Assembly (NCBI RefSeq): GCF_024580955.1
Contig: NZ_JANIKD010000001.1
Coordinates: forward strand, 1-64,000
Direction: 5' to 3'
Length of the DNA: 64,000 nt
From: Corynebacterium sp. 122RC1
Lineage (GTDB): Bacteria > Actinomycetota > Actinomycetes > Mycobacteriales > Mycobacteriaceae
Shown here: positions 44,748 through 51,941 of the stretch, one piece after another
Layout: each line of letters opens with the position of its first letter
Numbering within the stretch: the first letter of the stretch is position 1
Position numbers and translations under genes: made by a program
The notes under the pieces: generated by a model
Told to the model about the DNA's origin: nothing
The model's database searches: none
Seen by the model: only the letters and a program-made list of their open reading frames with translations

Positions 44748-44790
44748 AGATCGAGTTTTCGAACGCTACGGCGTGTGAGCTGGATACACG

Positions 44791-45003
44791 CTATTTATCC
44801 GTGTCCTGACCCAGGCGGCGTTCTGCGGGAATTCGAAAATCATCGCACAGTGCCTCCCACACCTGTTTGAGGTCCTCCCCATCCTCAACGAGCTCGTTTG
44901 CGGTTTTCCCATGCGCAGCAAGCACATGGGAGTGCAAGATCCACTCCCCTTGCGCTTGGCCAAACTCATCGTGGACCAGCTTCGCAAACAGGGTATAACG
45001 CAT
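44791..45003 (-). CDS. DUF3046 family protein
   Basis: 70-residue protein of a small actinobacterial family often found beside recA. The signature includes LFAKLVHDEFG near the start, HVLAAHGKTANELVEDG and KQVWEALCDDFRIPAERRLG. It is acidic, soluble and of unknown function. It is transcribed towards recA and divergent from bioY. Confidence 0.85.
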   Translation of the reverse strand: MRYTLFAKLVHDEFGQAQGEWILHSHVLAAHGKTANELVEDGEDLKQVWEALCDDFRIPAERRLGQDTDK

Positions 45004-45055
45004 AGCCCACAGTGTACGGATTACCTTGGGATTCCTAGATTTTAGCCGCTAGGAC

Positions 45056-45061
45056 TATAAT
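45056..45061 (+). promoter_or_regulatory. bioY promoter -10 element; leaderless mRNA predicted
   Basis: A consensus TATAAT ends 7 bases before the bioY GTG at 45069, which places transcription start at the start codon. There is no ribosome binding site. TGAAC (45063-45067) in this gap resembles one half of the BioQ operator known from C. glutamicum; the other half is not convincing. Confidence 0.65.
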
Positions 45062-45068
45062 TTGAACA

Positions 45069-45629
45069 GTGACCAATAAATCTTCAGCGCGCGACCTCGC
45101 CTACATCGCAGTGTTCGCAGCCCTCATCATTGTTCTTGCTTTCGTTGCTATCCCAGTTGGTGCCGCAGGTGTGCCAATCGTCCTCCAGAACGCAGCCGTC
45201 ATCCTGGCCGGCCTCGTCTTGGGCGGCAAGCGCGGCTTCCTCACCGCGGCGCTCTTCCTCGGCCTTGGCCTGCTGGGTCTGCCAGTCCTCGCAGGTGGCC
45301 GTTCCACCCTCGCCGCACTCTCCGGCGTTTCTGTCGGCTATCTGGTGGGCTACCTCGTCTCCGCAACTGTCGCCGGCGCCATCGCCTACCAGGGCCTGCG
45401 TCTGCGCGGCGCTGGGCGCGTCGGAATGTTCATCCTTGCCGGCGCCGTGGCACTGCTCATGCAGTACACCTGCGGCGCAATCGGCTTCATGCTGCGCGCT
45501 GACATGGACCTCGCGGCAGCAGTGGCAGCCCAAGGCCCCTTCGTACTTTTTGACTCCATCAAGGTCGCCGTAGCAATCATCATCGCGCTCGCCGTGCATA
45601 AGGCATTCCCAAACAACCTCAAGGCATAA
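45069..45629 (+). CDS. bioY: Biotin transporter BioY
   Basis: Biotin-binding membrane S-component of an energy-coupling factor importer. 186 residues with about six helices; the family signature is VPIVLQNAAVILAGLVLGGKRGF (about 35-57) and AALFLGLGLLGLPVLAGG. GTG start with no leader (see promoter). It is followed directly by bioM (TAAATG junction) and bioN, the complete transporter. Corynebacteria are often biotin auxotrophs, which makes this importer important. Confidence 0.95.
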   Translation: MTNKSSARDLAYIAVFAALIIVLAFVAIPVGAAGVPIVLQNAAVILAGLVLGGKRGFLTAALFLGLGLLGLPVLAGGRSTLAALSGVSVGYLVGYLVSATVAGAIAYQGLRLRGAGRVGMFILAGAVALLMQYTCGAIGFMLRADMDLAAAVAAQGPFVLFDSIKVAVAIIIALAVHKAFPNNLKA

Positions 45630-46313
45630 ATGGCTCGCATTAAATTCAACGACGTCAGCGTGACATACGGTGACGTCGGCGTGCTTTCCCACATCACCAC
45701 CGAAATCACCGAGCCACGCGTCGCAGTGATCGGTGCGAACGGCGGCGGCAAGTCCACCCTTGTCCGCCTCATCAACGGCCTGAGCGAGGCAACTTCGGGG
45801 GAGGTGCTTGTCGACGGGCGCAACGTGGCACGTGAAGCGAAAGCAGTGCGCAAAAAGGTGGGCTTTGTGTTCTCCGATGCCGAAAACCAAATCGTCATGC
45901 CCACCGTGCGCGAAGACATCGCCTTTTCCCTGCGCCGCTTCAAGCTGAGCAAGGAAGAAAAACAGCACAAGGTGGAGCAAACGATGGAGCGCTTTGGACT
46001 CAGCAAGCTCGCTGACAACTCCCCGCACACGCTCTCCGGCGGCCAAAAGCAGCTCCTCGCCCTCGCCTCCGTGCTCGTGATCGATCCAGACGTGGTGATC
46101 GCCGACGAACCCACCACATTGCTAGACTTCCGCAACCGCGAACTCATCCGCGAGGTGTTCGCCAGCCTGAGCCAACAGCTCATCGTGGTGACCCACGACC
46201 TCGACTTCATCACCGACTTCGACCGCGCCCTCTGCGTGGATAATCACCGCATCGCGGCTGACGGCGCTCCAACAGACGTCATCCGCTATTACATGGAGGA
46301 AACCCGGCCATGA
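45630..46313 (+). CDS. bioM: Biotin transporter ATPase BioM
   Basis: ATP-binding subunit driving biotin uptake with BioN and BioY. The 227 residues carry Walker A GANGGGKST, Q-loop SDAENQIVMPTVREDIAF (typical of energy-coupling factor ATPases), signature LSGGQKQ and Walker B VVIADEPTT. It starts directly at the bioY stop and overlaps bioN by 4 bases (ATGA). Confidence 0.95.
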   Translation: MARIKFNDVSVTYGDVGVLSHITTEITEPRVAVIGANGGGKSTLVRLINGLSEATSGEVLVDGRNVAREAKAVRKKVGFVFSDAENQIVMPTVREDIAFSLRRFKLSKEEKQHKVEQTMERFGLSKLADNSPHTLSGGQKQLLALASVLVIDPDVVIADEPTTLLDFRNRELIREVFASLSQQLIVVTHDLDFITDFDRALCVDNHRIAADGAPTDVIRYYMEETRP

Positions 46314-46900
46314 TCCGCCAGGTCCCAATGGGCGTGTATGTTCCCGGCAACAGCCTGATCCACCGCACCCCACCGATGCTCAAGATAGGGCTGCTTATCG
46401 CTTTCATTATCTTCGCGCGCGGAATCTACACACCATTGGTGCCTATCGTCCTCATGGCGATCGCGAGAATCCCCCTTAAAACCGCATGGAGCCAAGTCTG
46501 GCCTGTTCTCCCCGTGCTGGCCGTTCTGTTCGCCTACCAATGGTGGCAAATCAGCCTCGTGCGCGCCGCTGAAATCACCGCCGGCATCCTCGCCGCCCTC
46601 ATGCTGGCCACGTTGATTACCCTCACCACCAAGCTCGAGGCGATGATGGAGGCGTTGGAGCGCTTCCTCGCACCAACAAAGAAAATCGGCGTGCCGGTGG
46701 ACACCATTGTGCTGGCGTTTTCCCTTACTCTGCGGCTGCTGCCACTGATGCTCGCGACCGTGGGTGAGGTGCTAGACGCAAGAAAGGCGCGTGGAGCGAA
46801 CACTTCCCTGTTGGCTTTTGGTACGCCAGTGGTGATCCGCTCCATGCGCCGTGCCCAGGCAATAGGCGATGCCCTGGTTGCCCGTGGCTTAGATGACTAG
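46310..46900 (+). CDS. bioN: Biotin transporter transmembrane protein BioN
   Basis: Coupling T-component of the biotin importer. 196 residues with four or five helices; the cytoplasmic coupling motif appears as DARKARGAN (about 156-164), the Ala-Arg-Gly signature that docks on BioM. Start ATG overlaps the bioM stop. Its end overlaps the end of the PspA-like gene on the other strand by 4 bases. Confidence 0.93.
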   Translation: MIRQVPMGVYVPGNSLIHRTPPMLKIGLLIAFIIFARGIYTPLVPIVLMAIARIPLKTAWSQVWPVLPVLAVLFAYQWWQISLVRAAEITAGILAALMLATLITLTTKLEAMMEALERFLAPTKKIGVPVDTIVLAFSLTLRLLPLMLATVGEVLDARKARGANTSLLAFGTPVVIRSMRRAQAIGDALVARGLDD

Positions 46901-47712
46901 CTTTCGCCGCGTAGCTCACGCAGCTTCTGCGCCACAGCATCATCGCCTTGCGCCTGCTGCTGTGGGGCTTCAATAGCCTGAGCCTCCGCCTTTGGCGCGT
47001 TCAGCTCCGCGCGGATTTGCTCCAAGCGGGAGTGGCCGGCGAGCTGCACGCCAGCCTGCTCGATTTCCGCCATACGACCCTGCACGGAGTTCTGTGCCAA
47101 CTCCGCCGTACCGAGTGCGTTCGCGTAGCGGCGCTCAATCTTCTCGCGCACAGCCTCAAGACTTGGGGTATCGCGGTTGGTGATTGAGTTCATGGACTGG
47201 ATGGACTCCGCCACCTTCTCCTGCATTTTTGCCTGCTCAAGCTGGGACAGCAGCTTGGTGCGCTCGGCTACCTTCTGCTGCAGCGCCATGGAGTTGCGCT
47301 CCACGGCCTGCTTCGCGGCCTCGGCCTGTTGGAGGGCTTGGTCATGGAGCTTCTTGGTGTCTTCCACGCCCTGCTCCGCAGTCACGAGCTGCGCCGCGAA
47401 GGCCTCCGCAGCATTTTCATACTCGCTGGCCTTTTGGGTGTTGCCCTCAGCGCGAGCCTTATCCGCAAGCTGCAGCGCCTGGCGGGTATTCGCGTGCAGC
47501 TTCTCAATGTCCGCCAGGCGGCGGTTGAGCTGCATCTCCAGTTGGCGCTGGTTACCAATCACTGCCGCAGCCTGCTGCGAAAGCTCCTGGTGCTGGCGCT
47601 GCGCATCCTCAATGGCCTGCTGGATCTGCACCTTGGGGTCAGCGTGCTCCTCGATCTTGGAGTCGAACAAAGCCATGAAGTATTTCCAAGCCTTGGAAAA
47701 TGGGTTCGCCAT
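46897..47712 (-). CDS. PspA/IM30 family envelope stress protein
   Basis: 271 residues, almost entirely coiled coil (about 25-225), with the amphipathic N-terminal helix [20 protein letters not shown] typical of PspA/IM30 proteins, which bind and stabilise stressed membranes. It matches mycobacterial Rv2744c, which lies next to clgR in the same order. The start ATG follows AAGGCACC. It is 21 bases downstream of clgR, which probably controls it. Confidence 0.9.
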   Translation of the reverse strand: MANPFSKAWKYFMALFDSKIEEHADPKVQIQQAIEDAQRQHQELSQQAAAVIGNQRQLEMQLNRRLADIEKLHANTRQALQLADKARAEGNTQKASEYENAAEAFAAQLVTAEQGVEDTKKLHDQALQQAEAAKQAVERNSMALQQKVAERTKLLSQLEQAKMQEKVAESIQSMNSITNRDTPSLEAVREKIERRYANALGTAELAQNSVQGRMAEIEQAGVQLAGHSRLEQIRAELNAPKAEAQAIEAPQQQAQGDDAVAQKLRELRGES

Positions 47713-47733
47713 GAAAAGGTGCCTTTCTCAACG

Positions 47734-48045
47734 TTAATTGTTTATCTCGCGGAACAGTCTAGCTTCTGCACGGCTCATTGCCATGGTGCTCGCCGCTTCA
47801 ATGAGTACATCTGCCACAGAAGTCCCAAGGGCATGGCACACAGACGCCAACAGCTCCGAAGACACTTCCTTACGTCCGCGCTCCAGCTCCGAAAGATACC
47901 CCGGAGACACCCGCGAGGCCTCAGCCAACTCACGCAAGGTAATGCCCTTATCCGCGCGGAAAGCACGCAGGGCGGAACCGAGCGCCTCGCGCAGCAGCAT
48001 CTCCGGCGCAATCGGCTTTTCCAAAACAGCAGTGTAATTCATCAT
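47734..48045 (-). CDS. clgR: Clp gene regulator ClgR
   Basis: Xre-family activator of Clp protease and other stress genes in C. glutamicum; in mycobacteria also of the PspA system. 103 residues from ATG 48045 (a second ATG follows at once; TTG 48057 would couple it to cinA through TTGA). The helix-turn-helix is about 24-75 (LRAFRADKGITLRELAEASRVSPGYLSELERGRKE). The C-terminal AMSRAEARLFREINN is the usual tail. Order pgsA-cinA-clgR-pspA is conserved in actinobacteria. Confidence 0.92.
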   Translation of the reverse strand: MMNYTAVLEKPIAPEMLLREALGSALRAFRADKGITLRELAEASRVSPGYLSELERGRKEVSSELLASVCHALGTSVADVLIEAASTMAMSRAEARLFREINN

Positions 48046-48053
48046 CAGCTTCT

Positions 48054-48512
48054 TCAACGCCCACTAGCCACAATTAGTTCCCCCACCCACAAAAGCGCAG
48101 CTTCCGCCGCCTGCCCGCGAATTTCTTGCCGCCCACCCGCAAAGCGAAACTCCCTACTCCAACTGTCCCCCTCAGGCCCGACAACACCCACAAACACCTG
48201 CCCCACCAGATCCCCCTCCGGCCCCGCGTAGCCCGTCAAAGACACGCCCCACGACGCCCCCAAGGCCCGTGCCGCTGCCGCCGCCATGGCACGGGCGGTC
48301 TGGGGAGAGACGACGCCGTGTGCGTCGATAATTTCTTGATCCACCCCAGCCAGTGAGACCTTGACCTCGGTTGCGTACGTAATCAAGCCCCCGCGCAGCA
48401 CATTTGAAGCTCCTGGGGTGTCGGCGATCCGTGCCGCGCACAGGCCAGCCGTGAGTGACTCGCAGGTAGCAATCGTTTCCCCACGTGCCGCCAGAGCCTG
48501 CACCAATGTCAT
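48054..48512 (-). CDS. cinA: CinA family protein (C-terminal amidohydrolase domain)
   Basis: 152-residue stand-alone CinA C-terminal domain, the nicotinamide-nucleotide amidohydrolase unit. TCESLTAGLCAARIADTPGASNVLRGGLITY (about 17-47) and SLTGYAGPEG are the family signatures, with the catalytic serine in CESLTAG. The N-terminal molybdopterin-like domain of full-length CinA is absent, as usual in this genus. It overlaps pgsA by 4 bases (ATGA). Confidence 0.93.
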   Translation of the reverse strand: MTLVQALAARGETIATCESLTAGLCAARIADTPGASNVLRGGLITYATEVKVSLAGVDQEIIDAHGVVSPQTARAMAAAAARALGASWGVSLTGYAGPEGDLVGQVFVGVVGPEGDSWSREFRFAGGRQEIRGQAAEAALLWVGELIVASGR

Positions 48513-49042
48513 TTCGCGTTGAGCTTCCGCGCCTCAACCACGTATTGCACGCCCGTCACCACCGTAATCGCCACTGCCGCCAACATCACCGGCAACGCCA
48601 CAAGCTTTGCCCCCGGAATCAGGTACAACGCAACTGCAACAGCCTGCAGCACCGTCTTCAACTTGCCGCCCCGGCTCGCCGGCACCACATTGCCCTTGCG
48701 CAGCTCAAACATGCGCCAAATCGTGATTCCAAGCTCGCGGAACACAATCACCACGGTGATCCACCACGGCATCAAACCCACCAGATTCAGGCACACCAAC
48801 GCGGTAATCATCAGCGCCTTATCCGCAATAGGGTCCGCGATCTTACCGAAATCCGTGACCAGCCCACGCGAGCGCGCAATATCGCCGTCGAGCTTGTCCG
48901 TGATCATCAACACCACGAACACACCCAACGCCCACCACATGCGCTCCGAAAGCACCAACCAGGCAAACGGCGGAATGGCAATAATGCGCAAACTCGTGAG
49001 CACATTTGGCAGATTCCAGTTCGTGGGCTTTTCATCATTCAC
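48509..49042 (-). CDS. pgsA: CDP-diacylglycerol-glycerol-3-phosphate phosphatidyltransferase
   Basis: Makes phosphatidylglycerol phosphate in the membrane. I choose GTG 49042, after GGTGG, giving 177 residues; GTG 49069 is also possible. The CDP-alcohol phosphotransferase motif DxxDGxxAR...GxxxDxxxD is present as DKLDGDIARSRGLVTDFGKIADPIADK. About five membrane helices. First gene of pgsA-cinA-clgR. It is divergent from yciI with almost no gap, so promoters overlap the coding ends. Confidence 0.92.
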   Translation of the reverse strand: MNDEKPTNWNLPNVLTSLRIIAIPPFAWLVLSERMWWALGVFVVLMITDKLDGDIARSRGLVTDFGKIADPIADKALMITALVCLNLVGLMPWWITVVIVFRELGITIWRMFELRKGNVVPASRGGKLKTVLQAVAVALYLIPGAKLVALPVMLAAVAITVVTGVQYVVEARKLNAK

Positions 49043-49077
49043 AACCACCAACACTACCTGCTTTCCCACGCAGTAGC

Positions 49078-49380
49078 ATGGAAGTCATGACAACATTTGC
49101 TATCGAGTACCAATACAACCCCACCAGCGAAAAGATCCTCGAACACCGGCCCAAGCACCGCGAATTCTTGGCAAACCTCCTCAAAGAAGGCAAACTGCTC
49201 GCCTCCGGCCCCATCACCGAACCCGCAGGCAGCTCACTCATCATCATCCGCCTCGCCGAAGGCACCACCATCGCCGACGCCGAAGCCGAAATGGAAAAGG
49301 ACCCCTTCCACCAAGAAGGCGCCCTTGACGCGCGTACCTTCCAGGTGTGGGATCCCGTACTGAACGTGTTCCAGGACTAA
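49078..49380 (+). CDS. YciI family protein
   Basis: Small ferredoxin-like fold protein of about 100 residues. Family features are the N-terminal strand AIEYQY, HRPKHREFLANLLKEGKLLASGP with the conserved histidine, and DPFHQEGALDARTFQVWDP. Start ATG 49078 or 49087 (both in frame). Some members act on chlorinated catechol breakdown products, but most have no known substrate. It overlaps the end of terC on the other strand by 4 bases. Confidence 0.88.
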   Translation: MEVMTTFAIEYQYNPTSEKILEHRPKHREFLANLLKEGKLLASGPITEPAGSSLIIIRLAEGTTIADAEAEMEKDPFHQEGALDARTFQVWDPVLNVFQD

Positions 49381-50429
49381 GCTGGCCAGTCCTCACCAGT
49401 CTTCTTGGCGTGGTTCCAATGTGCCTGCACGCCACCTTGGGCCTCGTCACGCTTGGACTTCCACACCGAAGCCAACACCGTCACCGTCAAGATGCCAACA
49501 ATCACAATCAACGACCAGTGCGTTGGAATCTCAAACACGTGCAGCGGCTCACCACCGTTAATCCACGGCAAGTTGTTCTCATGCAGCGCGTGCAGCAGCA
49601 ACTTCACACCGATGAAGCCCAGGATCAAGCCCAGACCGTACGGCAGGTACACAAGACGATCCAACAGGCCATCCAACAGGAAGTACATCTGACGCAGACC
49701 CAACAGTGCAAAAGCGTTCGTGGTGAACACAATGTACGGCTCGGAAGTAATGCCATAGATCGCCGGAATGGAGTCGAAGGCGAACATCAAGTCGATCATG
49801 CCTACGGCCATCAACGCCACCAGCATCGGCGTCACCGCGCGCTTGCCGTTCACCCGGCCAAACAAACGGTCACCGTTATACGTTGGCGTTACATGCATAA
49901 CCTTACGCAGCAACTTGATGACAGCCATATCATTCGGATCAGTCTCCGGCTTCTCCGAAAACTCATCCCAAATCAACTTCACCGCGGTGTAAATCAAGAA
50001 CAAACCGAAAATGTAGAACACCGCAGACCAGCGCTCAATCGCCGCGGCACCCAACAAAATGAACACCAAACGGAACACAAGCGCCAACGCAATACCAATC
50101 AGCAGCACCTTCTGCTGATACTTCCGCGGAATCTTAAACGCGCCCATAATCAGCGCAAACACAAACAGATTATCGACGCTCAGCGCCTTCTCAGTGATAT
50201 AGCCCGTAAAGAACTCAATACCATGCTGATGCGGATTCCCCGGCTCACCCCACGTGAACCACAAGAACACACCGAATACGGCCGCCAACGCCACATAAAA
50301 CAGCGACCAAAACGCAGACTCCTTCAACGAAGGCTCATGCGGCGTCCGCACATGCGAATAGAAGTCGAACACAAAAAAACCAGCGATCACCGCAATCGTG
50401 ATCAGCCACGTCACAAGATTCACTTCCAT
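49377..50429 (-). CDS. TerC family membrane protein (Alx/MntP-like manganese exporter family)
   Basis: 350 residues with nine or ten helices. The TerC signature with acidic metal-binding residues is seen in GYITEKALSVDNLFVFALIMGAF (about 62-84) and GMIDLMFAFDSIPAIYGIT (about 205-223). This family is increasingly linked to manganese export. The ATG is 9 bases after GGAGG, which is locked in a hairpin at the end of a yybP-ykoY-like riboswitch; manganese would therefore switch it on. It precedes ftsK in C. glutamicum; here an HNH gene lies between. Confidence 0.9.
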   Translation of the reverse strand: MEVNLVTWLITIAVIAGFFVFDFYSHVRTPHEPSLKESAFWSLFYVALAAVFGVFLWFTWGEPGNPHQHGIEFFTGYITEKALSVDNLFVFALIMGAFKIPRKYQQKVLLIGIALALVFRLVFILLGAAAIERWSAVFYIFGLFLIYTAVKLIWDEFSEKPETDPNDMAVIKLLRKVMHVTPTYNGDRLFGRVNGKRAVTPMLVALMAVGMIDLMFAFDSIPAIYGITSEPYIVFTTNAFALLGLRQMYFLLDGLLDRLVYLPYGLGLILGFIGVKLLLHALHENNLPWINGGEPLHVFEIPTHWSLIVIVGILTVTVLASVWKSKRDEAQGGVQAHWNHAKKTGEDWPA

Positions 50430-50437
50430 AAAAAGAC

Positions 50438-50575
50438 ACCTCCGGTCTCATACAACAACTGACATGAGCCGGAGGTCTCCCCCACTCCACCCAAAAAGCG
50501 AAGCCGGCACGACCGGGAACGAACACGCTCCGTGTTGACGATCAATACCGCGGGCGGGGTACTCCCCTCCATGCA
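50438..50575 (-). ncRNA. yybP-ykoY-like (manganese) riboswitch before terC
   Basis: On the minus strand the leader holds both hallmark blocks: GGGGAGTA (50567-50560) and GAGACC within AGACCTCC (50478-50471), separated by paired arms and a GC-rich middle. ACCTCCGG (50476-50469) is perfectly complementary to CCGGAGGT (50445-50438), which contains the ribosome binding site of terC. In one state the aptamer uses the first arm; in the other the site is sequestered. TCTTTTT follows, so termination is also possible. TerC-family genes are the classic clients of this riboswitch. Confidence 0.75.
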
Positions 50576-50600
50576 TGCCCGCAACTCTACCCATGGGGCG

Positions 50601-50629
50601 GGCATATGTCATATTCGCCGCGCCGTCAA
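50601..50629 (-). promoter_or_regulatory. terC promoter
   Basis: Minus strand TTGACG (50629-50624), 17-base spacer, TATGCC (50606-50601). The predicted transcript start is near 50595, just upstream of the riboswitch. Confidence 0.55.
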
Positions 50630-50644
50630 GCCCCCACCAACCGA

Positions 50645-50704
50645 AATTCCACAGGCACAACCCCCTCCAACACGAATTCCACAGAAATCGCCCCTCCAAC
50701 ACAT
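50645..50704. repeat. 30-bp imperfect tandem repeat before the HNH gene
   Basis: Two 30-base units (50645-50674 and 50675-50704) each begin AATTCCACAG and end CCCTCCAACAC, differing in the middle. A partial third unit (CCCCCACCAACCG) lies just before. They occupy the space between the terC promoter and the HNH start codon. Confidence 0.8.
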
Positions 50705-50747
50705 TCACCCTTTCGCCCCCTTGCGGACGCGCCCTACAGTCAGCGCC

Positions 50748-51863
50748 ATGGACTTCATCCGGTCATACCACCAAGACGGGCTACAGGTACTCGATGCCAT
50801 CGCCCGCGCCCTCCGCGAAAACTCACGCGAAGACGTTGCCGCCGACCTACGCATCTCCACCCAAACCGTCCACCGCATGCTTTGGGTCCGCAAGTACTAC
50901 TTGGACGCCAAGGTCCGCAAGGCCGCAGTCAACGTCCCTCTTGACGCCCTGGACGGCGTCGCTAGGCATATCAAGCAGCTTCGCAGGGAACATCGCAACC
51001 CTGTGTTGTTGGAGTGTCTTGCAGGAACCGAGGCTTTGAGCGTAGACGCCATCATCGCGCGCGCCAAGCACCTGGTTGAGGAGTTCAAGAAGCGGCACGA
51101 GTACGAACCGAAGCGCACCGAAACCGTCAATGTACAGGAGGAACCCGACTCGAACGGACAACGACGAATCGTTGGTGTATTCAACGACCACACCCTCACC
51201 GCCATGCTCAAAAAACTTCAAGGGCGCGTCAGCACCTTCACCAAAGCCGGCATGGCAAAAAATGAGGCCCTCGCGCACGCGTTCAGCGAAGCCATCCTCG
51301 GGGACACTTCCGACGGCACCCCGTTGCGCTACCAACCAGGCCTGCTCCTACCGCTGCGGCCCAGCGAAGGCTACTTCAAGGACGGCAAGGTTTACACCTT
51401 CGACGGAGCCGGGGTGCCGCTATCCGAACTCGATGGCCTGCAGATCGCCGACACCGGATTCCTGATAGCCACGGCCCTCGACGCCGATGGCAAACTCGGG
51501 GCAGAGGCCATCCCAATCCGGCGCTTCGCCACCGACCTCCAACGAATCCTCCTTGCCACCGAACTACTGGTGTGCCCCTACCCGCACTGCCAAGTGCCCG
51601 CCGGCGACTGCCAATACCACCACATCGAGGCATTCTCCCAAGGCGGCGCTACAACAACCGACAACCTGGTTATCCTCTGCCGAACACACAATGCCAAGAA
51701 CGACGACAACCCCCACAGACACAAAAACGGCCGCGTAGAACGCAACTCCAACACAGGCGACCCCCACTACAAAGCCAGCCCAGACGCCGAACCCGCCACC
51801 AACCCTCATCCAGCTCGGCGCAAAGGTTGGAGGGAGGAATCCAAAGCCTTCCTAGGGCTTTAG
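50748..51863 (+). CDS. HNH endonuclease domain protein
   Basis: 371 residues from ATG 50748 (MDFIRSYHQD); the frame open from 50532 lies over the riboswitch and repeats and is not coding. The N-terminal half is helical, with a likely helix-turn-helix (SREDVAADLRISTQTVHRML, about 23-42). The HNH domain is near 265-312: CPYPHCQVPAGDCQYHHI, GGATTTDNLVILCRTHN, with paired cysteines and the HH catalytic pair. This is the common corynebacterial DUF222-like HNH type. It sits alone between terC and ftsK and looks like an accessory insertion. A strong hairpin follows. Confidence 0.85.
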   Translation: MDFIRSYHQDGLQVLDAIARALRENSREDVAADLRISTQTVHRMLWVRKYYLDAKVRKAAVNVPLDALDGVARHIKQLRREHRNPVLLECLAGTEALSVDAIIARAKHLVEEFKKRHEYEPKRTETVNVQEEPDSNGQRRIVGVFNDHTLTAMLKKLQGRVSTFTKAGMAKNEALAHAFSEAILGDTSDGTPLRYQPGLLLPLRPSEGYFKDGKVYTFDGAGVPLSELDGLQIADTGFLIATALDADGKLGAEAIPIRRFATDLQRILLATELLVCPYPHCQVPAGDCQYHHIEAFSQGGATTTDNLVILCRTHNAKNDDNPHRHKNGRVERNSNTGDPHYKASPDAEPATNPHPARRKGWREESKAFLGL

Positions 51864-51894
51864 GATCTAGCCTCCAGGGCGCCTGAAACGCGAC

Positions 51895-51923
51895 AGCCGT
51901 AGAACCGAAAGGGTTCTACGGCT
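51895..51923. terminator. Strong hairpin between the HNH gene and ftsK
   Basis: AGCCGTAGAACC (51895-51906) and GGTTCTACGGCT (51912-51923) form a perfect 12-bp stem with a 5-base loop between convergent genes. There is no U-tract on the + side; on the minus side it lies after the ftsK stop. Probably a bidirectional terminator. Confidence 0.7.
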
Positions 51924-51941
51924 ACCAGTGCTGCTCCAACA

